Position numbers and translations under genes: made by a program. Positions 14,437-21,600 of a stretch of DNA of 26,099 nt are shown here, in pieces. This DNA comes from JBFLVN01 sp040758475 (GTDB lineage: Bacteria > JAGRBM01), in NCBI GenBank assembly GCA_040758475.1, contig JBFLVN010000016.1, positions 1 to 26,099 of the forward strand. The letters are read 5' to 3'. The number at the start of each line of letters is the position of its first letter. Position 1 is the first letter of the stretch. The notes beneath the pieces were generated by a model. It did no database searches, had not been told where the DNA came from, and saw only the letters and a list, made by a program, of their open reading frames with translations.

Positions 14437-14604
14437 GTGGTTCTCCATTTTGCCGCCGCGAAAGCCGCTACGACCGTGCGCCTGCGATGTCCCCATTGCG
14501 GGAAGGAGCAGGAGCGCCAGCGCAAGCCCAAAGGGACAGCCTACCGTTGCCAGGACTGCCGCAAGCTTTTCGTGCCGGGAAAAAACAAATCCCACTTGAA
14601 GTAA
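14437..14604 (+). CDS. Small zinc-ribbon protein (55 aa)
   Basis: A short frame directly after the membrane protein gene encodes a basic 55-residue protein with a four-cysteine zinc ribbon: CPHC (Cys18, Cys21) and CQDC (Cys38, Cys41), separated by a Lys/Arg-rich loop (KEQERQRKPKGTAYR). This type of MJ0042/FmdB-like ribbon binds one zinc ion and often acts in nucleic-acid or protein contacts. The GTG at 14437 has AAGG 7 bases upstream, overlapping the previous stop region, so translation is probably coupled. A later GTG at 14476 would give 42 residues with the ribbon intact. The basic tail (PGKNKSHLK) supports nucleic-acid binding, as inference. Confidence 0.68.
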   Translation: MVLHFAAAKAATTVRLRCPHCGKEQERQRKPKGTAYRCQDCRKLFVPGKNKSHLK

Positions 14605-14607
14605 TTT

Positions 14608-15111
14608 TCAAGAATCCTGTGCCCCCTCTTCGCCAAGCGCCGCCCTTACTTCGTGGAGGAGTTCGGCGGGGGAGTAGGGTTTTTCGAGCAGCCGCGGGTT
14701 TTCACCGATTTCCTTGGCCATCCAGATCGGTTCGTTTCCACCCAGAACGTAGAGAACCTTGAGCTTGGGAAATTGCCGCAGCAGGGACCGGACGAGTTCG
14801 GGCGCTTTCTTGTCGGGGAAAACAAACGCCGTGATCAGAAGATCGATGTGCGGCTCGGCGCGGGCGACCAGGAACGCCTGCTCGGCGCTCCCCGCTTCGA
14901 CGACCTCGTAGCCCGCTTCCCGGAGGACGATGGCCGTAATCTGGCGCACGTCGTCGGCCTCCTCCGCGAGCAGGAGAACCTTGGGGGATTGCTTATCCCT
15001 TGCCGGGCCGCCCCCTTCGCCCGCCCCTTCCCCGGAGGATTCCCGGGGAGGCAGCGCGTAATAGCCGGAGCGGATGCCCCACGTGAGTTGGTTCCACATC
15101 CCGGGGATCAT
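14608..15111 (-). CDS. Degenerate (pseudo-) receiver domain protein
   Basis: A 167-residue protein whose residues ~43-160 have the CheY-like receiver layout. The phospho-acceptor aspartate is replaced by alanine: the usual D-L-L-x-T-D is DLLITA here, with Ala95. The conserved Ser/Thr (LYVLGG instead of LYMSGY) is lost too. The first-strand acidic pair (Glu50, Glu51) and the lysine in EKPYS (Lys144) remain. It therefore cannot be phosphorylated in the usual way and may act as a constitutive binding or decoy module. I chose the ATG at 15111, which has a perfect GGAGG 6 bases ahead; upstream in-frame starts lack this. A sigma-54-type promoter lies about 130 bases upstream. Confidence 0.8.
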   Translation of the reverse strand: MIPGMWNQLTWGIRSGYYALPPRESSGEGAGEGGGPARDKQSPKVLLLAEEADDVRQITAIVLREAGYEVVEAGSAEQAFLVARAEPHIDLLITAFVFPDKKAPELVRSLLRQFPKLKVLYVLGGNEPIWMAKEIGENPRLLEKPYSPAELLHEVRAALGEEGAQDS

Positions 15112-15240
15112 GAGCAGCCTCCAGCGGGCCCGCCCGCCCATTTGAGCAGAGAAACATCCTGGGAAAATCGCACAAACGACTCCTTCTCGAAACGTCCCCT
15201 CCTTGTCCGATGGCACCCTTGCCGGGCCCGTTGCCAGATA

Positions 15241-15258
15241 AAGCAAGTCCAGTGCCAA
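15241..15258 (-). promoter_or_regulatory. Sigma-54 (RpoN) type -24/-12 promoter
   Basis: On the minus strand the sequence is TTGGCACTGGACTTGCTT: TGGCAC, five bases, TTGCT, an essentially perfect match to the RpoN consensus TGGCAC-N5-TTGCW. Transcription would begin near 15232 and run into the pseudo-receiver gene (start 15111) with a leader of about 120 bases. Just upstream, AATCAACAATTTC is one base off the IHF consensus WATCAANNNNTTR, as expected for DNA bending toward an enhancer-binding activator. Confidence 0.65.
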
Positions 15259-15490
15259 ATGCGGAAATTGTTGATTTTATTAGGAAAAACTGGAACCCCT
15301 CGCCAGCACAAAACGGAGCAGCCGCCTCCGATTGCAAGGCCAGAATGGGGCATCGAAGAAAACGCCCCTGTTATCGCCGGTTTCCCGCCTATTTCCCGGG
15401 CTGCGGCGGCGGTGGCCGCAGAAGGACAACCCCGGACAAGTGCAAATTTTTCAGGCAGTGACGGAAAACGGCGTATCCCGGCGGGCGCTT

Positions 15491-15520
15491 CTTTCCGGTG
15501 CTAGAAATCCATCCGGAAAG
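15491..15520. promoter_or_regulatory. Perfect 8-bp inverted repeat just upstream of a -35 element
   Basis: CTTTCCGG, 14 bases, CCGGAAAG. It ends 12 bases before the -35 hexamer at 15533 and lies about 235-265 bases upstream of the RpoN-type promoter. It could bind an activator for the rightward promoter or serve as a distal enhancer site for the leftward one. A hairpin in RNA is possible, but no plus-strand transcript is expected here. Confidence 0.42.
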
Positions 15521-15532
15521 GCCTTTTCGTTC

Positions 15533-15561
15533 TTGACTATTTCAATATTCTGTCCGATAAT
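15533..15561 (+). promoter_or_regulatory. Strong sigma-70-like promoter for the scaffold-like gene
   Basis: TTGACT (15533-15538), a 17-base spacer and GATAAT (15556-15561) match the housekeeping consensus at 5 of 6 in each hexamer with optimal spacing. Transcription should start near 15568, giving a leader of about 116 bases with GC-rich inverted segments (CCGGCG / CGCCGG) before the AAGGAGG ribosome site. Confidence 0.65.
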
Positions 15562-15683
15562 TGTTCGCGTCTCATCCATTCGCTTTTCTTTCGTACCATT
15601 CTTTCCCCACCCCAAGCCCCGGCGGCGTTTCTGGAGAAGCTCTAGCCCGCTGCGCCGGCGGAAAACCCATTAAGGAGGGCCCC

Positions 15684-16577
15684 ATGTCCACGTCTGAAAA
15701 ACTCAAAGCCGTCACCGATCCCGAAATTCCGCAGGAGGACTTGCAAGCGGATGAAGATTTCGAACGCCTCAAGGAACTCGAAGGCGCCGAGCCCCCCGCT
15801 CCGGCCGAACCTTCCGGACCTGCTTCGTCTTCCATCCCCGCAAGCGAAGCGCCCCCTTCCGGCGGGCGGATGCGCGGAGAATCGCGAGGCGATCCGGCCA
15901 TCGCGCTCCGCGAAAAGAACCGGGAAATCTCCGAACTCAAGAAACAGCTTCAGGTCACCGACGCCCGTACCCGGGCGCTCCTCGAAAAAGTCTTCGCTTC
16001 CCAGCCGCCGCCACCCCCGCCGCCCAACGTCAACGACGATCCGGTGGGTTATCTGCGGCACCGGGAGGACTACACGGAGGCCCGCCTCGCCCAGCTCGTA
16101 AACCGCCAGACGCAAATGGAAGTCGAAAATTTCCGGGGGAAAACGAACGAAGCCGGACGGGCCTCTTTCGAAGACTGGGACCAGGCGACCGCCCACCTGC
16201 AAACCCAGCTCCGGGACCTCTATATCGACCTGGGTTACGACCCGGTGACCGCCCACAACGAGATGGTGGGTCACGTCACGCAGGCCCTCGTGCTCGCAGC
16301 CCAGACGGGACGGAGCCCCCACGAAGTCGTCTATGGAATGGCCAGGCGCTTTGGCTACGGCAGCGCCGCGGGCGGCCGGGGAGGGGCACGCCTCGATCAG
16401 ATCCGGCGTGGAACGGAAGCGGCCCGGAGCCTTGGTGGCGCGGGCGGCCGGCGGGGCGCGGGCCGGGGAACCCCCTCGCCCTCCGATATCCGAGGCATGA
16501 GTGAGGAAGAATTCCTCTCCCTCTGCGACGACCCGGCCGCCTGGAGGGCGGCCATCGAACAGGCGGAAAAAGGCTGA
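15684..16577 (+). CDS. Phage scaffolding-like protein (orphan)
   Basis: A 297-residue acidic, probably elongated protein. It has a Pro/Ser-rich N-terminal third and a coiled coil at ~72-106 (ALREKNREISELKKQLQ), then a run of seven prolines. A helical segment at ~160-225 follows (FEDWDQATAHLQTQLRDLY, then GRSPHEVVYGMARRFGYG), a Gly/Arg-rich linker, and a C-terminal GMSEEEFLSLCDDPAAWRAA. That order, especially P-x-E-V-x-Y-x-x-A-x-x-x-G-Y and M-S-x-E-E-F near the end, is what I associate with scaffolding proteins of podovirus-like phages. No other phage gene is in the window. The ATG at 15684 has a textbook AAGGAGG and its own promoter. Existence is firm; the phage link is inference. Confidence 0.62.
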   Translation: MSTSEKLKAVTDPEIPQEDLQADEDFERLKELEGAEPPAPAEPSGPASSSIPASEAPPSGGRMRGESRGDPAIALREKNREISELKKQLQVTDARTRALLEKVFASQPPPPPPPNVNDDPVGYLRHREDYTEARLAQLVNRQTQMEVENFRGKTNEAGRASFEDWDQATAHLQTQLRDLYIDLGYDPVTAHNEMVGHVTQALVLAAQTGRSPHEVVYGMARRFGYGSAAGGRGGARLDQIRRGTEAARSLGGAGGRRGAGRGTPSPSDIRGMSEEEFLSLCDDPAAWRAAIEQAEKG

Positions 16578-16578
16578 G

Positions 16579-17871
16579 CTATTTCAAAATCCACTCGTTG
16601 GGCCAAAAAAGTTCATAAGTGGGCGGGTTCATGCAGAAGTTCTTGACGTCCACCACGGGGCGCATTTCGGCGTCCGTCGCCCGGCGGGCGGACATGGCGA
16701 GGTCCAGTTCGGGAACTTTCCCCTTTTTTTCGCCCTGGCGGCAGTAGTTCCTCGCCATGTTCCAGTAGATTAAGGGATCGCACCGCATCCGGCCCGCATC
16801 GCCGGGGATCGTGATGTCGCGGGTCTTGGCCTCCCCGTCCTTGCCCTTGTACGTGACCTTGGCTTCGCACTGCACCCGGGCGTCGAACATGTGGAGGGCG
16901 AAGAGCCGCCCCTCGCCCGTCACAGCCGAATCCCCCGGAAAAAGATAGGGAACGATTTGCAGGAGCGAGAAGAACCCGAGCCACGCGTATGTGCTTTTTT
17001 TCTCCCGGCCCCGGAGGAAATCACCCGGCATCAAGGGCCGTGGCGTGGAGGCGGCGGGCGCGGGAAAGCCCCATTTTCCCAGCACCCCGGTTTCTTCGAG
17101 CCGCGTGAGCGGGAAAATCGAGAGCAGCGCGAACATGAGGAGGGGATAGAAGAATCCCACGATCGGGAAGGAATAGATATGGAAAAGGACGAGCTGGGCG
17201 AAGGTACTCCAGAAAACCCACCGGTTCCTCGAAAAGATGCCCCACACGATCACCAGTTCCAGGACGGCCACGTAGACGCAGGAAGCGGGAATGAGGGCGT
17301 CGGGAACCCAGAGGTGTTCCTTCCGGTAGAGAGCTTCGCCCGAGAGCCACTCATGGTCGAGTTTCAAGGTGCCGGCCCAGAAATAAAAAAAGGCGAGTTG
17401 ATACTGGAAGAGCCGGCGCTTGTCCGGCAGGAATAGAAAGACGATGGTCGAGAAGAGAGACATGTAGTGCTGGTTGAGACGCAGGCGGTAGTCCTGAATC
17501 AGGATAAAGAGCTTAAAGAGCGTGAGCAGGCAGAGCCCCGCGTAGGCAATCCCCCCTTTCCCCTTCCAGGCGAACAGGCCGAGCACCAGGACCGAGCAGG
17601 CCAGGTACACCCACAGGACGGCGGCTACGCCTCCGGGGCTTAAGAAACGGATCTGGTCGCAGGCCTCGAAGAACGGCCAGCAGACGAAGCGTTGCCCCTC
17701 GGAGAGGATTTTTTCGAGCCCGCCGTAGTTGATTTTCCAGGACAGGAACGAGAGGACGTGGGTAATAGCCAGGCAAACGCCCACGGCCCGGAGGACCCCA
17801 TCCTCCGAAATTTCTTGGGAATTTCTCTCGAAATACCGGCGCAAGGCGTTCACGGCCGGGAATCTTCCCAT
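16579..17871 (-). CDS. HTTM / vitamin-K gamma-carboxylase-like membrane protein
   Basis: A 430-residue polytopic protein with roughly eight to nine hydrophobic helices, then a soluble C-terminal part (~320-430). The segment FFYFWAGTLKLDHEWLSGE (161-179) matches the signature of the HTTM / vitamin-K-dependent gamma-carboxylase superfamily, where an F-x-A-G-x-x-K-L helix end precedes W-L-S-G-E. The family is not biochemically defined in most bacteria. The C-terminal domain, with several cysteines, probably faces the periplasm and is not part of the classical HTTM unit. It converges with the scaffold-like gene, one base between stop codons. The ATG at 17871 has no Shine-Dalgarno of its own; a ribosome site and GTG mini-frame lie just upstream. 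Confidence 0.75.
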   Translation of the reverse strand: MGRFPAVNALRRYFERNSQEISEDGVLRAVGVCLAITHVLSFLSWKINYGGLEKILSEGQRFVCWPFFEACDQIRFLSPGGVAAVLWVYLACSVLVLGLFAWKGKGGIAYAGLCLLTLFKLFILIQDYRLRLNQHYMSLFSTIVFLFLPDKRRLFQYQLAFFYFWAGTLKLDHEWLSGEALYRKEHLWVPDALIPASCVYVAVLELVIVWGIFSRNRWVFWSTFAQLVLFHIYSFPIVGFFYPLLMFALLSIFPLTRLEETGVLGKWGFPAPAASTPRPLMPGDFLRGREKKSTYAWLGFFSLLQIVPYLFPGDSAVTGEGRLFALHMFDARVQCEAKVTYKGKDGEAKTRDITIPGDAGRMRCDPLIYWNMARNYCRQGEKKGKVPELDLAMSARRATDAEMRPVVDVKNFCMNPPTYELFWPNEWILK

Positions 17872-17885
17872 TGAGCGGTGCTCAC
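17850..17885 (-). other. Possible 11-codon leader frame overlapping the HTTM-like gene start
   Basis: On the minus strand AGGAG (17893-17897) stands 7 bases before a GTG at 17885. That GTG opens an 11-codon frame (MSTAQWEDSRP) ending in TGA at 17850-17852, out of frame with and spanning the ATG at 17871. Because the long gene lacks its own ribosome site, translation may be coupled through this mini-frame. It may also be coincidence. Confidence 0.25.
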
Positions 17886-18071
17886 GATCCCACTCCTCTC
17901 AAGCGGCAGCAGAATAGGGGATTTGGGGCGGAATGTCTCGTGCCGAGTGTCCTTGCTCTGAGTTGCCATTCAACTGCCTTAAAAAAGAGCGACTGGGCCT
18001 TGCCAAAGGGGCAGGAGTGGGGAAGAATCGGGCGTCAGATCGCGTGAGTAATAAATTTATTGGGGCGGCAA

Positions 18072-19448
18072 ATGGGCAAATTAAAACAATCCAACTGGCG
18101 GCTTTTCTTTTCCATTATAGTATTTCTATCAATCACCCTGGCAGGAATAGCCTGTATCGTCTCATCAAACGGCGAAGTCCCAAGGGTGCGCCTCCCGCGG
18201 TATGGGAACACAGACCCCCGCTTGCCGATCCTCTCGGTCGGCGTCACCGCGACCATGCCCGAAAGCGTCAATCTCAACCTGCGGCGCATCACCACGGCCG
18301 CGGAAGGAACGGCCCGGCGGACCGGATTCGAGGTCCGCAAGATCGAAAGCGCCCGTCAAACAGCAGAAGGGCGGAACTTCCGGGCGGAGCTTTCCTATAC
18401 GATCAGCGAAGATGAAGAGCGCAGGAATTCCGCTTTTTGGGGAAGAGCGCTTACGGGCTGTATCGTCCCGATCCGCACCACCTTTCACTACCAGTTGGAT
18501 GGAAAACTCCTGGAGGGCAACGCAATCCAGAATACCTATACCCTGAAGGATTCGGATGACATCTGGTGTCATCTTCTCTTCTTTCCCGCACTGCTCACCT
18601 ATCCTGGTGGAATTTACGACAATCTCGAAAATTTGGCCGCCAATCTGTTCGTATGGATACGGGACAAAGACCTCGCTCCCAACGCTCCCCCCGCTTCGCC
18701 ACAAGGACCGTCAATCACCGGCCAGCAGCAATCTCCGAATGAACCAAGGCCCATTGGCTCCGGCACCGGTTTTTTCGTGACGTCAAAAGGGCATTTCCTG
18801 ACGAATTATCATGTAATCGAGGGAGGCGATTACTACACGCTGCTCACTTCCGACAGGAGGTACTATCAAGCCAAGTTCGTCAAGGATGACCCGGCAAACG
18901 ACCTCGCGCTTCTTCAAATCAAATGGGAGCTTATCGAGAAGAAAAAGAAATACGACGAAGACAAAGACAGGAAAGAAGAAGAAATAACAACCGTACCCCT
19001 TCCTTTTTCGGAAGAAATAACGAACATATCCAAAGGCGAAGATGTGCTGACCGTCGGCTATCCCCTTATTGACCTTCAAGGAACCGATTCAAAAGCAACT
19101 TTTGGACGTATAAATTCGGTAGAAGGGCCCCAAGGCGATGTCCGGTTCTACCAAATCGACGTGCCTGTCCAACCGGGAAATTCCGGGGGGCCGCTCATTA
19201 CAGCCCACGGAGAAGTAGTGGGCATCGTCACTGCCCGCCTGCCAGACATCCTGACTTATCGGGTCTCCGGAATGCTCCCGCAAAATGTAAATTATGCGGT
19301 GAAATCGGCCTATATTCTTCCTCTTCTCAAGGCCCAAGCCCCCGCTGGTGATCTTGCCAAAGGTGCCCTTTTCCCCAAGTCACCCTCCATGGCGGAAATC
19401 GTCAAGCGGGTGGAGCAATCCGTGGTCATGGTTTTGGTGTGGAAATAA
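18072..19448 (+). CDS. Lipoprotein serine protease with a novel N-terminal domain
   Basis: A 458-residue exported protease. A hydrophobic signal (LFFSIIVFLSITL) ends at GIAC (Cys28), a plausible lipobox. Residues ~35-225 form an unrecognised domain. The chymotrypsin-like domain follows: GSGTGFFVTSKGHFLTNYHV (His247), NDLALLQ (Asp277) and GNSGGPL (Ser371). A strongly charged insertion at ~287-305 (EKKKKYDEDKDRKEEE) interrupts the fold. There is no PDZ domain. The C-terminal tail (AGDLAKGALFPKSPSMAEIV, SVVMVLVWK) parallels that of the protease at 214-999, so the two are paralogues. The ATG at 18072 is preferred over TTG at 18060. Codon use is more A/T-rich than in neighbouring genes. Confidence 0.86.
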   Translation: MGKLKQSNWRLFFSIIVFLSITLAGIACIVSSNGEVPRVRLPRYGNTDPRLPILSVGVTATMPESVNLNLRRITTAAEGTARRTGFEVRKIESARQTAEGRNFRAELSYTISEDEERRNSAFWGRALTGCIVPIRTTFHYQLDGKLLEGNAIQNTYTLKDSDDIWCHLLFFPALLTYPGGIYDNLENLAANLFVWIRDKDLAPNAPPASPQGPSITGQQQSPNEPRPIGSGTGFFVTSKGHFLTNYHVIEGGDYYTLLTSDRRYYQAKFVKDDPANDLALLQIKWELIEKKKKYDEDKDRKEEEITTVPLPFSEEITNISKGEDVLTVGYPLIDLQGTDSKATFGRINSVEGPQGDVRFYQIDVPVQPGNSGGPLITAHGEVVGIVTARLPDILTYRVSGMLPQNVNYAVKSAYILPLLKAQAPAGDLAKGALFPKSPSMAEIVKRVEQSVVMVLVWK

Positions 19449-19489
19449 AACGTCACTCCAACGACAGGCGGCACGAAGGAGATCATGAA

Positions 19490-20062
19490 GTGAAAAGAAT
19501 TATTGCCGGAATATCTCTTTTTTTCTTGAGTGCATGCGGCCCGCAAACAATCAGAGGCGGGACGGAGGCGATTTCCTACAAGTATCCGGGACAGGTCGGA
19601 AAACGTTACGAAAAGATCGTCGTATTTGCCGATCTACAGGAAGAACCGGGGATCGGTCTTTTCACGGAAATCACGTTGTGCAACGAATTGGAACGCTATG
19701 GAAGGATTAATCAAAATCCCGTGTTTTGCACGCCTAGGTCCGCCCTCCAGGGCTCCCAGAGGGCCAATGCCGATGCTCTGATCGAGATAAAGCTGACGGC
19801 CGTGGGCTCGAAAGTCGTTATCGAGCCGCGGGTCACTGTGGGGACCAAAAACGCGACCTATACTTCCGGCGGCGGACACGGCACTTCCGAATGGGCGAGC
19901 TTCACCGTCCGGCTTACGGATATGGCTTCAAACGAGGTCGCCTGGACGGCGGCCGCCTTCGCCAGGAGCGGCACGAGGGGCGACGTGGGAGACATGATCA
20001 AGGATCTGGCATTGGAAATCGCTCAGCAATTACGAAGGAACGACCTGCTTCCCGGCCGCTAA
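19490..20062 (+). CDS. Small predicted lipoprotein downstream of protease 2
   Basis: A 190-residue exported lipoprotein: MKRIIAGISLFFLSAC has a textbook lipobox (LSAC, Cys16). The mature part contains a strand-rich segment (KIVVFADLQ, ADALIEIKLTAVGSKVVIEP) and a conserved-looking W-A-S-F-T-V-R-L-T-D stretch followed by EVAWTAAAFARSG. This is reminiscent of DUF4136-type periplasmic lipoproteins, but I would not assign it. The GTG at 19490 is preceded by AAGGAG with an 8-base spacer; the frame is open upstream to 19439, but those residues are highly charged and would hide the signal. It begins 41 bases after the protease stop, so the two are probably co-transcribed and may be partners. Confidence 0.8.
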   Translation: MKRIIAGISLFFLSACGPQTIRGGTEAISYKYPGQVGKRYEKIVVFADLQEEPGIGLFTEITLCNELERYGRINQNPVFCTPRSALQGSQRANADALIEIKLTAVGSKVVIEPRVTVGTKNATYTSGGGHGTSEWASFTVRLTDMASNEVAWTAAAFARSGTRGDVGDMIKDLALEIAQQLRRNDLLPGR

Positions 20063-20067
20063 ATCCC

Positions 20068-21588
20068 TCACGCCGCTTTCTTTTCCCACTTGATCCCGCC
20101 GGGTTCCATCCAGACGCTGGCGTCCGGGGGGATGCCGCGCTCGTTTTTCCAGGCGGCGCGGAAGGTTGATGATTTCCTGCCCAGCTCTGTCGTGGGCGGT
20201 TCGTCGTAATAGTACTCCCGCCAGATCCGGTGCCAGTTCCCCGAGGCGCGGAGCTGGGCGAAGATGGAATAGACGCCCCACTGGATGCGGTTTACGAGGG
20301 CGAAGTCCGGGGGCATGTTGAGTTCCTTGATGAGGGCGCCGTATTCGGGGTGGTTCCTGTCGAACACGAGCCCCAGGGACTTGGCGTTGTACTCGGGCGT
20401 GAAGGCGAAGAGCCGGTCCTTGGAAAAGGGCTCGTAGAAGTAGCCGAAGTAATCGTAGAACTGCTCCGTCGTCCCCTTGGCGCCGGGTTGAATGAATTCG
20501 AGTTCCGTGATGTGGCGCCGGAATTTCTCCCTATCCCCCTCGATGTGGGCGCGGATCAAATCCTTCCAGCCCGCGAGCATCCCTTCGGGAAAATACTTGA
20601 TGCAGCCGTAGTCGAGGAACGTGACCGAGCCGTTCTCGTGAAAAAGGTAGTTCCCTGGATGGGGATCGCCGTTAAAAACGCGAAAGCGCGCGATCGAACC
20701 GAAGACGAAGCGGTAGAGGACTTCGCTCACCTGGCTGCGAAAAGCCTCGGGCTGTTTGAGAAGCCAATCGTAGTTTTTTCCGGAAATGAATTCCTGCGTG
20801 AGCACCCGGGAAGCGCTGTGGCTTGGAACGATCTTTGGCACCCGGATGAAGGGATGGCCACCGTAAAGAGCAACGAAAGTCTCCTGGTTCCGGGCTTCGA
20901 GGCGATAGTCGAGTTCTTCCCCGATGCGTTCTTTTAATTCCTGGACGAGGGGCTTGGGATCGAGGCCGGGGTTGAGCATTCCCATCATGGCGTACATCCA
21001 GTTGAGGTTGGAGAGATCGGCCCGGATCGCCTGATCGACGCCCGGGTACTGGATCTTGATCACCACGTCCTTTCCGTCCGGGAGCTGGGCCCGGTGGACC
21101 TGCCCGATGCTGGCGGCGGCGAGCGGCTTTTCGTCAATATCTTTAAAGAGCGTTTTGAGCGGCGTGCTCAACTCCTTTTCGATCACGCCCCGCGCGAGGT
21201 CGAAGCTCATGGGAGGGGATTGGGTCTGGAGCTGCTTTAAGACCGCCCGGTACTGCTCGGGCACGTCGTCGCTAAGGAAACTGACGATCTGGCCCACTTT
21301 CATGATGGCGCCCTTCATGTTCCCCATGAAGCGGACGACTTCTTCGGCGCTCTTCAAATGAGTCTCATCGAGAATCTTCTTTCTTTTTTCCTCTCCGGCG
21401 AAAAGGGCGCGGGTCTTCGCCCACAGGTAGCGCCACGAGAGCCTGGACCCGAGCGCTCCGGCTTTCGCCGTCCGGGCGGCGCGGGAGGTTTCAATGTCCA
21501 AGCCGTCTTTTTTCTTTCTGCCGAAAACTAGGAAAAAAACAGCAAGGAGAGCTGCAGCACCGATCAGAAACCAGGAGAGAGGCGTCAT
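20068..21588 (-). CDS. ABC1/ADCK/UbiB family atypical kinase
   Basis: A 506-residue membrane-anchored protein of the UbiB/AarF/ABC1 group. Motifs in order: KxGQ as MKVGQ (97-100), the Ala-rich loop AAASIGQVHRAQ (158-168) that replaces the P-loop, the ATP-site lysine in VVIKIQYPG (Lys178), ExD in EELDY (225-227), NGDPHPGN with Asp308, and LDYGC with Asp326. All key residues are intact. UbiB relatives have ATPase activity and support ubiquinone biosynthesis or lipid handling. The single membrane helix is at the N-terminus (WFLIGAAALLAVFFLVFG), whereas classical UbiB has C-terminal helices. AAGGA overlaps the TetR gene's stop codon, so it is translated from the TetR operon. Confidence 0.9.
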   Translation of the reverse strand: MTPLSWFLIGAAALLAVFFLVFGRKKKDGLDIETSRAARTAKAGALGSRLSWRYLWAKTRALFAGEEKRKKILDETHLKSAEEVVRFMGNMKGAIMKVGQIVSFLSDDVPEQYRAVLKQLQTQSPPMSFDLARGVIEKELSTPLKTLFKDIDEKPLAAASIGQVHRAQLPDGKDVVIKIQYPGVDQAIRADLSNLNWMYAMMGMLNPGLDPKPLVQELKERIGEELDYRLEARNQETFVALYGGHPFIRVPKIVPSHSASRVLTQEFISGKNYDWLLKQPEAFRSQVSEVLYRFVFGSIARFRVFNGDPHPGNYLFHENGSVTFLDYGCIKYFPEGMLAGWKDLIRAHIEGDREKFRRHITELEFIQPGAKGTTEQFYDYFGYFYEPFSKDRLFAFTPEYNAKSLGLVFDRNHPEYGALIKELNMPPDFALVNRIQWGVYSIFAQLRASGNWHRIWREYYYDEPPTTELGRKSSTFRAAWKNERGIPPDASVWMEPGGIKWEKKAA

Positions 21589-21600
21589 GGAGCTATCCTT

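Larger units (their letters stand above)
15112..15683. other. Gene-free regulatory region with divergent promoters
   Basis: No credible gene was found in these 572 bases. They separate the pseudo-receiver gene (minus) from the scaffold-like gene (plus). They hold a sigma-54-type promoter facing left, a sigma-70-type promoter facing right, an 8-bp inverted repeat just upstream of the latter, and a locally A/T-rich tract at about 15265-15290. The stretch at 15300-15480 shows nothing recognisable. Confidence 0.6.

Noticed and set aside
13210..14595. 461-codon minus-strand frame opposite the TetR-type and membrane protein genes
   Set aside because: No family signature, low-complexity His/Gly/Arg-rich text, and it lies antisense to two genes with recognisable helical or HTH patterns.
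15112..15504. Plus- and minus-strand frames in the pseudo-receiver upstream region
   Set aside because: They extend across the RpoN promoter and lack ribosome sites or conserved motifs; the GGAGG before the ATG at 15111 gives the better start.
18049..18061. AATAAATTTATT palindrome just before protease 2
   Set aside because: A 12-bp A/T palindrome is common by chance in A/T-rich DNA and has no supporting promoter elements.
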